From Cadophora sp. MPI-SDFR-AT-0126 (Eukaryota > Ascomycota > Leotiomycetes > Helotiales > Ploettnerulaceae), in assembly GCA_020747065.1 (NCBI GenBank), contig JAGMVK010000010.1:1426001-1490000 (forward strand): a stretch of 64,000 nucleotides of DNA, written 5' to 3'. The first letter of the stretch is position 1. Every line of letters begins with the position of its first letter. The notes beneath the pieces were generated by a model. The model saw only the letters and a program-made list of their open reading frames with translations, was not told the DNA's origin and ran no database searches. The position numbers were made by a program, and so were the translations under genes. Positions 49,905-62,459 of this stretch are shown piece after piece.

Positions 49905-51807
49905 TCAGCCAACTGCAGTGGTGCACTCTTCTGGACTCCTGTTCTGCGAATTGCAATCCGAGACCATCTTCGCAAAGTTGCGGACAACTTCACTGGGAAC
50001 TTGATCCCAGAGAAGTGACCTCGTGTAGACCTCGGCGGCGGACTTCTTGCTATTCAGACGCATTGCGGCAAGGGTCTCGCCGAGATTGCGGCGGCCTTGA
50101 GATGTAGAATGTTGAGGAGCATTTTGAAGGAAGTCATGGTTGGTGAGACCATCATATTGAGCTGCCGAAAGGCCAAAGAGTTGTTCGTTGTTTTGCTGTT
50201 CAGTAGGTTGAGCGAGGCTATCGACGAGATCTCCGAGGGTTGACTGAGTGACGCCGACCATTTCACTGTTGCCCATTGACGGGAGAGAAGTAGACCAGGA
50301 GTTACCAGATGGGAGAGGAGCCATGACCTCGGAGATGGAAGAAGCGGTATTAGAAACACCGGCATCCTTAAAGATATCCTCGAGGAGTGTGGCAGAAGCA
50401 GCTTGAACATCGTCCGACATCTTGGGGATAGTCGGTGAAGAGCCTTTGGAGGCGACGAAAGCACCAACAAGCAGAAGCATCAACAAAAGACCTTGGGCGG
50501 CAGGCTTCTCTGGTTCGCTGAGAAGAGAGTTCTCAGCCTTCTTGACAGGAACCAAGGAGGCTTCGACCTTGACTTCTGGCTCGGGAGCAAAGTCGTTGAG
50601 GAAAGAGATGTTGTCCCAAGCACCATCCATAGTGAGACTATCGATGTCGGCATAGTCGTTGGAGAAACCGTTGGCGGCTGGCATGGGGGCCATGGGAGCA
50701 CTCTCCAAACGCTGGATGTGCTCGGTGAGGACGCTGACTTTCTTGCGAAGGTCACCGGTCTCGATAGTGTGATTTCGTACAATCTCTTCCTTCTCAAGTT
50801 GCATACTCTCGATGTACTGTTGGTATTGTTGCTCCTTGCGGGCCCAATCATCCAAAGCTAGCTTTGCTTCTGCCAAATCTTCCTCCAGGTCATTGATGAC
50901 GGCAGTGAAGTGCTTCTTCTCGTCTTCAAGCCTTTCGGTATGCTGCTTCTTGCGTTGCCGAGAGTCGAGACTATAATCAATTAGTGGAGGGATCTTGTCA
51001 TGGAAGGGTATGGACTTACGCTGCTTGTCGGTTCCTCAGTAGTCGCTTTTGTTGCTTCAGCTCCTTTATCTCTTGCTCATCATTGGATTGCGCAATAAGT
51101 TGATCGATGTTGTTGAGGTTCCGCTCGGCGGGGATATCAAAGCGTGCGTTCTTCTTTCGGATCCCATCACCCCTTCTCGACATATCAGGATGCGATCGAA
51201 GAGTAGGGCTGTGCGGCCTCATTCTCTTGGGCATAGACCGATGTTCCATAGCGTCCGACACAGACCATTCCTTTTGCGGTGAAGTTGGGATCGATCCATT
51301 GCTGGTGTTTCCTGACGAGAAGACTGGCAGTTGCTGATTTCCGGGATTGGTGAAGGGAGTTTGCATTGGTCTTTGGAATGCCGGGACCTCGAATTCTGAA
51401 GGGAGCCCATCATGCCCCTGCATTGGAGTGCTCATGCCCGATCCATTGCCCATCGACCATCCATGACTTTGGTGACCATAAGAAGATTGCGATTCAACAC
51501 CGCGCATGAAAGGGTTATTGTTCTGCTCAACAAAAGGATTGTTCGAGCCCATCGGCTGCTGCTGCTGCATGTCGACATGTTGCCATTCATCAGCCTTCGG
51601 TGAGAAGAGTGCGGAGGAGACTGCAAACGAATCCCGCCGGCTGCCATTCATGGGTGGGGACATCTCAAGTCCTGAGTCTAATGCGTTCTGGTCGAGAATA
51701 TTCTCGTCCAAGATGCTTCCCTCCTCGTCCTCAAAGTAATTATGAGTGTGCGTATCGACCGTCAGCGAAGAAGGTCTGTAGAAGTTGTGCATCTGGAAAG
51801 CTGCCAT
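49905..51807 (-). CDS. bZIP transcription factor with a C-terminal-half hydrophobic segment
   Basis: Exons 51020-51807 and 49905-50970 join in phase (intron 49 bp inside the basic region) for 617 residues. Residues 1-230 are Ser/Pro/Gln/Asn-rich, a likely activation region. At about 250-272 the basic region reads KQQKRLLRNRQAALDSRQRK, with the bZIP NxxAxxxR pattern kept as NRQAALDSR. A coiled coil of about 70 residues follows. A Pro/Glu region leads to residues about 421-438, AAQGLLLMLLLVGAFVAS, a strongly hydrophobic stretch long enough for a short TM helix. After it come about 180 residues with conserved-looking LEDIFKDAGV, LGETLAAMRLNSKK and YTRSLLWDQVPSEVVRNFA. If the segment spans a membrane, this would be a tethered bZIP like animal ATF6/CREB3; that is inference. 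The start is the first ATG in frame; upstream the frame is open but only with TTG. Confidence 0.88.
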
Positions 51808-52367
51808 TGCAAATGTTGTGTTGTGGTGTGGTGGTGGGGGAAGCGAGGTTCGGATGGTTGGAGGTTTTGGTGTGGCGGTGAAGCGTTGAAAATAGCTGGA
51901 CAACCGCGGATGATCACGACGGTTGGAAGGTAACAATCGTGCAGATGAGCAGCGAGTGAGTAGTAATAGTTGATGAAGAATCTCTGATGGCAATCAAGAG
52001 ATTCGAGTCGTTCGTTCGTTTCGTTCGTTCGTGTAATGGCAAAGAGCTTCAGTCTGCGGGTAAAGCAGATGCTGAAGACAAACTGGGTGAGCTGTAAGAA
52101 GTACCGTTGGCAGGTAGGGTAGTAAACGAAAGCTACGATAGCGAACGGGCCCGTCTTCCTTCTTATCCCATCTGTGATCTGATGCGAGCCTCTGGTGCTG
52201 GTGCTGGGGCTGGTTTCTGGCTGGCTTCCGCTGTGGCAGCGGGTGCTTTCTGCTGCTTCTCTCTCGTCCCACCCGAAGGAAGTCAAGTGAGTGGAGCAAA
52301 AGGGAGGCAGCGGGCCCCATGTCTGCTCGTCCCATGCCCCCGTCTGGCTGGGCCTCCCATGCGCCAT
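51762..52367 (-). other. Long upstream ORF overlapping the bZIP start codon
   Basis: An ATG at 52367 opens a 201-codon frame, out of frame with the bZIP gene, that ends 45 bases past the bZIP ATG. If the bZIP mRNA starts upstream of 52367, ribosomes translating it would miss the main start. The encoded sequence is low-complexity and looks non-conserved, so its effect, if any, would be regulatory. Confidence 0.35.
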
Positions 52368-55300
52368 GCATCGACCGTCGTCCAGACAGGGAGCATTCAG
52401 AGACAGGACAGGCCAGGGAGAAACGGGAAAAAAGCAAGGCGACGGGTGCGGGTGCAAGCGACGCCGTAGGTGGGGGGAGAGTTGGAGAGAGGAGAGGGGA
52501 GGACGAATGTGGGTTGGGCGAAGGGTGACCTTAGAGAAAGAGCCCAAGAGAGGAAGGGTATGTTTAGAAAGTAGCCCAAGAGGGTAATTCCTAGAGTATC
52601 CAGTCTCCTAAGTCAGGAGAGAGTGATGACTCTTGATGAGAAGTGAAGGTTTAGCCCATGGCAAGGGTCAGGAGGAGGTCGATGATGTTACACTTCCATC
52701 TAACTTCTATGCGAGAACTCAGGAGTCTGACAGGACCGATTGAAAGTCCTACGATCTCATTCATCCAATGTGGGCATGTAATGTGACCCGAGCAGGTAAG
52801 ACAATAAGGTTAACTTTCACTACTGACAGTAAATGACCATTGAAGTACCAATATGTTAGAGGATAGGGTTAGGCGCGGTAAATGATCCTGAATGATAGAG
52901 AAGAATGCCTCCATACAGAATATCCCACCCGACGATCACCCGCCAATTCCTGGAATAGAATCGGGAGAATAAGGTAGGAATCGAGTCTTACGTCTTCAAC
53001 TTCTTACCAGTCAGGGGCCCCGAATTAGAATCTGACTCTACTCATCGGACATCAGATTACAATTGGGACATCCTCCCTCCACTCTGGCGCTTTAGGCGAC
53101 TGGGAATAGTCTCACTTCCAGTAGGGAGCGAGCCAGTGTCCGCGGAGTGAGTGAACACAGGCAGGCCTCTTCAGTGGCTTCAATTACCTACTGATCCAGT
53201 GAGGCAATCACTACCCATCGCAGCCATCCACTCACTGACAGGCGCGCTCTGTGAAAGTGCCTCTCGTCCTGTGGGCTTGTTCTCCTCCTGAGTGTCCGTC
53301 CCCTCCTCTCAGTCCACCCCCGTGCCCATCATCAGGTTGGGCAGCGATGGAGTCTGCCCTCGCTCTCTCAGTCGCTGACCTCGCCCATCTGGATCCCCCT
53401 CTCGCATGCCAGTCGCAGCGTTCTGCACCGATAGGCCACGGCTATCCTCATGCATAACAAGGGCCAAAATAGCCAAGCCAAAGTTTGTGTTCCGCAACAG
53501 AAAACGTTCTCTTTGGCCACGCGCGTGCGCTCATTGGCGATGTCGCGACTCTCGTGCTCACTTACTCCGATTTCCACTCCCACTCCCGCCAGAAGGACTT
53601 ATGATTTGGAGCTGCTGGTTGGCTGCCACGAGCTCGACCTCGTAAATCGAAGCGAACGCCAATGGGGTGAAACGTTTGTCTGGTTCGCCTTGAGGAGGAA
53701 GGCCGAGCATCTCCAGTTCTCCTTCCCTCAATGCCTGTTCTTCCGGCCAGCCATTCGGTGCTAGCGTGGGAGACAGGCCAGAGACAAGAGGCCGCTCAAG
53801 TGTCCTCCATCACGCGTCAGGTCTGATGTTTTACAATGACTGAGTGGGAGAGGAATCAGCGTTGAGAAGACTGGGTTTATGTCTGAGGTTATGATTCCTT
53901 TTCCATATCCGCCGCCTTGGGCAGTAAGAAATCTTACGATCGGGCTTGGGATAATTCTCATCAATCCTCATCTCAGCAATTGCCGTCATGTCACGCTGCC
54001 GCCAGCCTTAGCCAGCCCCCCAATAAATGGCTTTGAAATATTCACCAGCAGCAGCAGCTGCTGCTTCACCTCTCATTGCACTGCATTGCACTGTGCTGCG
54101 ACCTCACGGCCGCAGAAACGGTCGCGCGGGAAGCCTCATATGATAGGTGACCGAGCGAAGGTCAGGACGGGGCATATGAAAGATATGCTACCCAAACAAT
54201 AAACAGTTGTGCCCAACGGTCAGGGCAACACAATGATTCGATCACGATGAGCCAGCTTCAGTCGATACGGAACAGTTCCAGCCTGCTCCCCTTTTTGAAG
54301 CCCTTATCACCTCAGTATCAGCCTATCGCGGTATCACACTCTCTGATAGCGATACCCTCTCTTCTTCTTTTCCCTTTCCGTCTCGTCTCCCAAGTGCTGG
54401 ATGCCGGGCTGGGCTGGCGGCGGGAGAATGACAGCCATGCCTATCCCAGTCCTCTCCAAAGCAGGGCAACCCATGCTGATGACCTTAATCGGACGAGATA
54501 GCGATAGATGCGACCGGGAGATCCTCACTGCCCGAGATCATATCAGGCATCTTAATTGTCCGCAACTCTGTTTCTCTCCTAAATCACCCTTCGTATCATT
54601 TCCGAAGTCCTGTGCGCATAAGTCATCGCAGATCGCGATTGCGCGTATGACGCATAGTTACTCTGTTTGACTTCAGATCCATTTGCCGAGATCCCATCGA
54701 TCTGAAGTCTGAACGACAACAACTGCGATGATCCAGGGATTTTGGGAAACCTGACAGGGACTTGAAGAAGCGGGACAGCCTACCGAGGTCTTCTCCTTCT
54801 AGAACCTCGCGCGAGTAAACAAAGGAGAGCGGTGAACCTTGCGTTCGACTCACAGTGGGTACGCGACAGCAATTTTTCCGCGAGGCCGTTCTTGAGTGGC
54901 TGGTGACATCAACAACAGGCTCTGATCTAAACAACAATTCCCTTTCTCTCCAGCATCATCTTCCTCAAACACGCGTTGTGGGCTGTAAACATCCTTTGCT
55001 CTAGAGTGACAGGTTTGGAAGCAATCGGCTGTCTTCCGGAGGATCTGGCGAGCGACAGGAGTAATCACACCGCCAGTGCTATTCTCGGAGTGAAAGACAC
55101 TTTCGATATGTCCAGATCCGCGAACAAACAAGCTGAGGAACAATCGAATTGTCGGTCTGGGTGAGACACGAAAGTCTCTGTCTCGCTTGAATTTTCCTCG
55201 TATGACACAAGGCAGGCCAATATCGCGACCAGTATCAAAAAGTCATCACAACAATCCAGCGATATTGTTTTCCGGCCTTTTCGCGACCATTTTTCTCCAC

Positions 55301-58300
55301 ACTGTCATATTCTCTGTTTCCTGTCCTACCACGCATCTCGATGCAACTGCAGGCCCACCGCAGTGAACACGCGAGCCTACTGCAAGTGGTAGCATACCCG
55401 CTCGGAAAGCTGCAGAGTGCAGCAGTCACACCTCACACAATACACGGCTATTCCTACATTTCAGTACCTTGTGTAAAACCAGCCATGCTCTCACCACGGG
55501 AGATCATCTGTTGTGCTTGTAGACTGCAACAACGTTTTCAGAGATAATGCCGTACTTGCGTTCTGCTTTCGAATAAACTTTCCGTTTCGCTTCGTTGCTC
55601 GGAGCGGTGAGCAAGAACAAGGAACCCCCCTTTCAGCCTTGCCCTTATGCGACACCTGATATTAGATGTTTGGCGCTTTTCAGGTTTGTGGCAGTGACGA
55701 CATCGTTGTTTACCTTGTCATTGATTGGTTCTCCGTTTGCGACGATGAAACTTTCTTGCAGCCACTTTTTCTTTTTTGCTACTGATTCTGGTTTTTGGCA
55801 GTGTGGGTTGCGCATTCTTGTTGTGTGTATTTTGAACGAAGCGAGCGAGCGACGAGCAAGGGTAGGATGGTACACAAGGACATGAGCCCTAACTGTAGCA
55901 GGGAGTTTAAGCTCTTCTTTCATATTGATCCGAGGAGATCAGGAATCCACTGATATGAGGTGCCTATCTTCTGATCATCGTCTATGGTATGGACGATCGA
56001 ACGTTTTTCATGGCCTGTGCTGCCTGGACGATAGGTAGCAAGCTTGGGCTTCAAAAGTTAATGCCGCATCCGGATTCCGAGATTTGATCTCATATTTTGC
56101 CTTTATTTCTTCGTTCCACAACTGCCGAGTCTTCCTTCCATGCCGTTTTCAAAAATTCGAGTGCAGTTTCCAAGGGTGACTCCGTCATGGACAATCTGCC
56201 ATCACAAGCACTTCATAAGCTGTCAAAACTTGGGTAATTTCCCTTCCCAACTGCCCTGATGCTTCTCTTGGAAAGCCGAGAAGCACGATCACGCCAGGGT
56301 TGCATGAAGTTACATGGTGTCGTTCTTTCAACGTTCGAACGGTTGTTCCAACCCCCACCATCCAAACATCCCCACCTCATCCCTATGAAGGGAAGACCCA
56401 ACCCCGTGGACCTGGGATATCCCTCCATCTCAGTCCCTTTTCTAGGCACCATATTCACTCCGAGCCATTCATTGTTCCTGTCATCCGAACATTTCTTCTT
56501 CTTGAACTTAAGAGAACCCAGCCTCACGTGGCCTGGGTATCCCTCTTTGTTTACATCTCTCGACAGCCGAACTTCCTTGTGGGGCTCTGAGATCTCACAT
56601 CTGGTTTTGACTTTTAACGAGGTCTATCCACTTCCCAGTTTCTCTTCTTCTCAGTTCCTGCCTTCGCAGTTAGGCGTGGAGTCTATCCTGCTGCCTACCT
56701 ATGACGGAGGGAGCATTACGTCTCCTCCCCCTTTCTGCTCGCAATCTCCATTCGCCGAGCGAACTTCTCCACCAGCAAACTGTAAAGTAGGGATTAATCA
56801 CTACGCACTGGGGAATAGTATGCTGCACCATTCGTTCTAGATTCTAGATCATCCAAAGTATGGAGATGGGAACATGACTGTGACCTTGATCGGGGCACTG
56901 ATTGCCAATCTTGGGATCTGGAGGTTGTGCGTGAACTTCTCGTACAGAATGACATCAACTTCTCGGCTTTGAAGATGGAATACGATTTGAATTTAACAGA
57001 CAACTGTGCAGGTAACTTGCGAATAGAGAAACCAAATGAATCCCTACAAATTTAAGAAGTAAACGGCCATCACCTCACATCTCCATACTCAAATGCGGTT
57101 TGCTCAGCTACGAGATGCGCCAACTCTGTCCCCTCAACCCCGTTTTGATAGACATAAAAGAAACGAACAGGATTACGGAACTTGGTCGCGCCCTGAGCAA
57201 TTCGCATTCAAGGCACCTATCGCCAAGATACATCCAGTCTTCGATCATAGTAGACTTCAGCTCCGACGCCGGACATTCAACCCCTTCTCTGTCGCACATC
57301 AGTCCCCTCGAAAATACCTCACGTCACCCCCAGCACAAATACGCAAATCCAGGGTATATAACGCCTCATATACCTCTCTCTCGAACCATCATCCTCGTCG
57401 CTTCCCAATCCACAACTCAGTCGTAAAAGAATCGGAGCTGACCTGAGACCGCACCGCAAACCCGCATGAAAAAAAACATAAGCCGCATGCAGGTCTCCTG
57501 CACGTCGTGACAGAAATAGAAAAAGAACTGGACTGCAGGAACGAAGAGCAGAGCGAGGCGCCTGAAACATATCTGTCTACGCTTATATATGATCGGAAGG
57601 ATGACGATCTTGCGAGGGATGAGAACACAGTGGCGGAGAATTGACGCAAGGGCAAGGAAGAACGACCTGATAGCCGGATACTAACCGATACACCTCAGAT
57701 GAGGGAAAATTGCGAATGCGATAGAGGACAAGTCTGCTCTACTCATATTGTATGGAGGCTAGATGTGGGTCGTGAGAAAGAAGAAAACTCCCGAAAAGTG
57801 CAAATAAATAGCATACCACGTGAACGATCCTGCTAGCGAGTTCAAGTCGCGTTTCGCGTTTCCAATGACTTTTTTTTCTCGAGAATCAATGTTTATTTAC
57901 ACTGATATCATTCTCAGTAACGGATGTCTGATGATTTATTGTTAATCGTCCAATGTATCGCTTGCAAAGTCCGATATTTGGGGCGAGAATCTGTCAGATC
58001 ATTTGATGCTTTGCGAATGCCAGACATCGCGAGATGAACAATAGCATTGACGTAGCGAATCTCTACTGAGAGTGAAATATCCTGTCACTATGAGGAACAA
58101 TATAGCGGTGGCGAAGTTCATCATGACGATATTATGCTGAAAGTCCAACAACGTGCTCCGTGTGCTCAAGTCCACGGCCCTTTGACATTGGGGTAAATGA
58201 CTGCTTCCAGTGGAAATACATCTCTGGGAATCGACGAGGTCAGGCTAGCCTTGAACTTCGAAACGTTTCATTGCTTATGTCGTATGAAGAAAATGCCGAG

Positions 58301-58674
58301 TGGAGAAGAAATTGAAATGAGCAGAGTGGAAACACTTCTCAGAGAAAATATCATGACCACAGGTCGACCCGCTTGGGGACAATGTGGCACGTCCAATAAT
58401 CAGATGAAAGACATTAGGGATTCAGTGATCATTTTTCTTATTTCATGCTTGCATGCTTGCTTTTTCTAACTATTCTACACATCAATAACAATAATTAGAG
58501 CTCTCGCTCCTAGCAATGGACTCTTGTCCGGGTATATCGCATCTTCCACACCAAACCCATTTGCTTCAGTCCAACGAAAGCACCTCCACAAAGAGGGCTG
58601 GACAACCAAGGAAAGAAATTGGAGGCAGTACTTGCTAGCATGGGCTAGGAGGTAAGCGCTTTGTACGCAGCCTA
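51808..58674. other. 6.9-kb intergenic region upstream of the bZIP gene
   Basis: The longest gene-free stretch in the window. Both neighbours are on the minus strand, so this is promoter and leader of the bZIP gene plus the 3' side of the CCCH gene. Features seen: TTCG repeats at about 52006-52032, purine-rich GAGAGG tracts near 52470-52510, long C/T-rich tracts (53270-53330, 54350-54380, 56360-56420) and AGCAGC/CTGCTG at 54046-54066. Open frames up to 193 codons occur but show no domains. Confidence 0.55.
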
Positions 58675-60248
58675 TCATGTGATGGACACGAAATCCTGTT
58701 GCTTGGGAATGTCTTCGTCGATCTCGCCGTCCTCGTCGCCGAGGAATTCCTCGAGTCCATCAGAATCAACATCGCTTCCTATTCCCTCTTCATCACTAGA
58801 AACATCCTGAATCATGTTTTCTGACTGTTTGGCTGGATCGGTGTTGTTACGCATCACGCTGGCCTTGTGTCGGTGAAGCAGTTTACATCCCTCGGTGGTG
58901 CATGTACCTGTATTGCTGAAGTCAGGGCACTCATTGACATGTCTGTCTGTGCAGCTTGCACCTTTCTCGCAGTAGCCATAGATGCCGAATGATCGGCAGA
59001 CGAGCGCAGATGGTGAGACCTTAACATGGGTGTAACGACAGTTGTCATTGGAGCAATTTCCTCTGGCAAAGTGCAGGCAAATTGGAGTTCGCTCGGGGGT
59101 TAGTTCATGTGAAAGGTCACAGAAGTCTCCACTTGGACAGGACCCCTTTTGGAGGAAGTCTCTGCAGACCGCGACCTTTGAAGGGTCATGAACAAAAGGA
59201 CAATCTGGTATAGAGCATGAGCCTAGGAGAAGAAGTGTTAGCTGAAACCCGGACGCTCCTCCGCAATAGGAGCGTAATTGCAGACTCAGAGGAATAAAGG
59301 GAATACCCGTAAGGTTGAACGCCTTGCATGGCTTGGTAGTTTTCTTCGCTTTCCTGGTGTTGTCAGTGTCAGTGCCGTCAAGAAGTGTTGGCGATCGTCA
59401 AGACCTAGGGCTACCATACCCCTGGATTTTGATGGAAGTATCGCGGTACATGTTACCATTTTTGCTCCGGTAGAACTTGATTCCTGAAACTATTCCCATC
59501 TTGGGAGTAGCACCTATAAGTGTGTAAGCACAACTGACTCTCTGATAAAGGGTCATGTGTCCACTGTGTAGTGAACACTTGCTCACCAGAGATCTTCTCA
59601 AGCTTTCCGCCTGTCTCGCTCACGCGAAACACGCCTCCACCTACGGTCACTTCGCGAGTCTTCTCCGCTTTGATGCGCTTCTCAAGTTTGGCCCGTTCTT
59701 GTTGGTCCCTTCTCTTCAGTTTTTGTAGTCTCAACTCCTCCATCGACTTGACTCTATGACGAGTCTCTTTCTCAAACACGGTAGCATTGACGATCTGGCG
59801 ATGGCCGCGGTCAATCTTGGAGATCCAAGCGGTGGTGTTACCAGTCTCGGTAGGATGTATATTTTCGTTGTTCGACGTAGAAGGAGCGCTGCTTGCGTTC
59901 AAAACAAGACTTTTGTTTCGATGCAGGTGATTATGTCTTCCGCCTCTGAAGAAACCTCTCGATCCTCGCGAGCCTCTGTAACCACCGCGACCGCCTCCCC
60001 ATCCTGCGCTTGGTTGTGGATATCCTTAGAGTCGGTTAGTATCGCTTTTGATGATTAGCTTGTGCATTTGTGTACCTCCATAACCTTGCTGAATCTGATC
60101 TTGCTGTCCCGAAACCTGGCCGTTCTTGTGTCTATTAATCTGACCTGAGAAAGGTCAGTTGTGTACCTGGCAAACGGATGAATCGTGGCAACTCACCTGC
60201 GAGCTGGCTGATCTGATTGAGGAGGGCTTCTGGATCCTCCGAAGACAT
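58675..60248 (-). CDS. CCCH zinc-finger protein with five fingers (ZC3H3-like)
   Basis: A nuclear RNA-binding protein resembling metazoan ZC3H3 and its fungal relatives, linked to mRNA 3'-end processing and export. Six exons on the minus strand: 60197-60248, 60076-60144, 59587-60024, 59420-59513, 59307-59347 and 58675-59222; about 413 residues. The N-terminus (MSSEDPEALLNQISQLAGQI) leads to an RGG-like Gly/Arg region (GGGRGGYRGSRGSRGFFRGG), a charged helix, and the block GIKFYRSKNGNMYRD that precedes the fingers in ZC3H3. The fingers are CKAFNLTGSCSIPDCPFVH, CRDFLQKGSCPSGDFCDLSH, CLHFARGNCSNDNCRYTH, CRSFGIYGYCEKGASCTDRH and CPDFSNTGTCTTEGCKLLH. An acidic tail of about 50 residues closes it. 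The exon 4/5 acceptor is ambiguous (several AGs keep the frame). Divergent from TFIIF-beta, 395 bp apart. Confidence 0.88.
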
Positions 60249-60643
60249 TATGATCTTGCTGTATGTTAGTTAGACCGTGTAGTTGCCTGTTTAATAGAGG
60301 TAGTAATGTTCAACGTTGTAAAAGATCAAAAGTTGAGTCGAAGGTATTTGTCAGGAATGGGAAGGCAAGAAGAATTGGTTACGCGCGCGAATCTGCAGAT
60401 AGTGGCATGAGATGCGCATGCGCTTTCAATCCATCGGCTAACTAGCTTTGTACTAGCGGCTACCCGCAATGACATCCTTGTCTGGTGAGGCTAACCTCGC
60501 ATTCATTCCAGATTCCAGCCGAAGCTTGCCTTTCCATCCAATTGCTTCAGGCGACAAAGAACAGAGAACGTCTTTCATACAACAAAAGGCTCTCTTGCGG
60601 TTTCTGTATGGAGGAAATTCGATAGGATAACGACTTCGCGACC
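60249..60643. promoter_or_regulatory. Divergent promoter of the CCCH gene and TFIIF-beta
   Basis: 395 bases between two start codons on opposite strands. No TATA box or other clear element was found; it must drive both genes. Confidence 0.45.
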
Positions 60644-61883
60644 ATGGAGGACGTAAAGATCAAGCCGGACCCAGAGAACCTAGGCTCTCCATCAGGCTTC
60701 AGCGAGGAAGATATCTATGAAGACGCCGGAGATCTCGAGTTCAACCCCAACGACGATTTTCAAAGGCTATACCTGGCGCGCGTACCAAAATACATATGGG
60801 AGGCTTGGTCCAAACTCGACGACGATGCGGAGATTACCCTTGGAACCATCAGACAATCGGTTGACGCAGATGGAAAGGTAAGCATATCAGCGCGTGGTAA
60901 GGAGACTCAATACTAATGCGACGCAGATGCGCCTCCAGATGCTACTCACTAAGGACCTTGCTGAGCATCAAAGTGTTCCCAAAGAATACGATCTAGATAT
61001 CACCGATGAGAGCGTCAAGAATACCTTCGTCTTCACTGAAAAGGACCTGCCAGGATTCAAATCGAGATCCAGAGCGAAGTTCGATCTTGCTAGCGCCAAT
61101 ATGCCCTCCAGACTTACTCGACCAAAGAACGACAAGCCAATATCTAAGCAGCCGTACGATCCCAACAAGCGATTTCAACCATACTTTAGGAAGGCGATTC
61201 CAAGTCAGTAAAATGGGCAGTCTTGAGGAATTGTGGCGCTGACACATGCTTAGAGCGGACAACCCTCGCTGGTAGAGTGATACATGAGATGAACTGCATT
61301 GCTGTTGACAATGACGAGTCGAAGCACCTTTTGGCCGTCCGAACCCTTGAAGCCATGCGCCCTAAACTTCACACCAAGTTCGTGAGCGAAGATCTGGCTA
61401 CTCTTGGACCTGGCTTTATACAGCCTGGTACAATCCATGCCCAGAATTCATTCAACGATTTCATCGTATGTAGTGTGTATTTATTCTAGACCCACCGCTG
61501 ACGTCGTGCAGAAAACCAAGAACGCAGCTTCCAAGGATCGTCCGCAGCTTACGAAGACTGCTCGTATGCCACAGAACGAGCTTCTGGATCGTATTTTCGA
61601 TTGCTTCAGAAAGTACAACTATTGGTCCATGAAGGCCCTCCGTGCCGAACTACAACAGCCCGAAGCGTACCTGAGAGAAACCTTGGAGAAGATCGCTGTA
61701 TTAGCAAAGAGTGGACGGTTCGCTACTCAATGGTCATTGAAGCCTGAGAACCAGATTTCTAACTACGAAAAACTTGGGGATGGAATTGCACCCACAGCAG
61801 AAGGTATGGGAGGAGACGAGAGCGATATGGCAGACGAAGAAGATGGCGAGGAGGACGAAGACGTCAAATTCGAGGATGTTTGA
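60644..61883 (+). CDS. TFG2: Transcription initiation factor IIF subunit beta (RAP30/Tfg2)
   Basis: A general RNA polymerase II factor that helps recruit the polymerase and stabilise the pre-initiation complex. Exons 60644-60877, 60927-61203, 61254-61465 and 61512-61883; phases agree for 364 residues. The N-terminal dimerisation domain shows LYLARVPKYIWEAWSKLDDD and IRQSVDADGKMRLQMLL. A fungal insertion has VFTEKDLPGFKSR. Then RTTLAGRVIHEMNCIAV and the C-terminal winged helix follow: QNELLDRIFDCFRKYNYWSM, LRAELQQPEAYLRETLEKIA and FATQWSLKPE. The acidic tail (DMADEEDGEEDEDVKFEDV) is typical. Starts right after a short leader. Confidence 0.95.
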
Positions 61884-62459
61884 TACTAGGGTATGGGATT
61901 GCATGGAAGGCGTTTGGACGGTTATACGATGGGCCTGGTTTACTAATGCATTTGGCGGTGTTTTGCTGCATTCAGAGAAGATGCACTGGTCCTTTGAATG
62001 AGGATTTGGATCGATTGGTTACATACAGGCTCTTCGATAAGACGCATATATAGTCATCAATTGAAAGCCTTGAAACGTCCTCAGCTCAGACGAGTAAATC
62101 AGCTGTGACCTCAATATCTAGAATCTGTTAGGCTTCCCAGGGAACACTTAGTCCTGACGAATGCATTTCTGATGGAGAAAATATGGATTCCCTTCCGAAA
62201 TCCGTCTGGCTACGACTTCCTCTTTGACTCCAGACATAAATCAAAAAAACAGAAGTTCGATCAATGTAAACAATTCAACTGAGGCTGCACCACATCCCTG
62301 CAACTAGCGAGCAACTAGCGCTTCAGCCTAGTCAGAGCTCAAGCTCTCCCCGCCATCCAGGTAATTCAGCCTCATCAACACCTCGAACGTTACAATCCTT
62401 TTTCCAACCTTTCCAACCCGCAAATTGCCATTTTCGACTGACCTGGATACGACCTCATC
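61884..62459. other. Intergenic region upstream of CSN4
   Basis: 576 bases with TFIIF-beta 3' UTR and the CSN4 promoter. No other feature seen. Confidence 0.5.

Noticed and set aside
49905..51807. HacA/HAC1 orthologue with an IRE1-type unconventional intron
   Set aside because: I found no paired stem-loop cleavage motifs, and the only intron is a normal spliceosomal one in the basic region; overall protein layout also differs from HacA.
51762..52547. 261-codon minus-strand open frame as a separate gene
   Set aside because: It begins with TTG, is low complexity and overlaps the bZIP start; kept only as a possible uORF from its internal ATG at 52367.
56259..56840. 193-codon plus-strand open frame in the region upstream of the bZIP gene
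   Set aside because: Pro/Ser/Phe-rich chance-like composition from a C/T-rich tract, no domain, no splice partners, and overlapping frames of similar quality.
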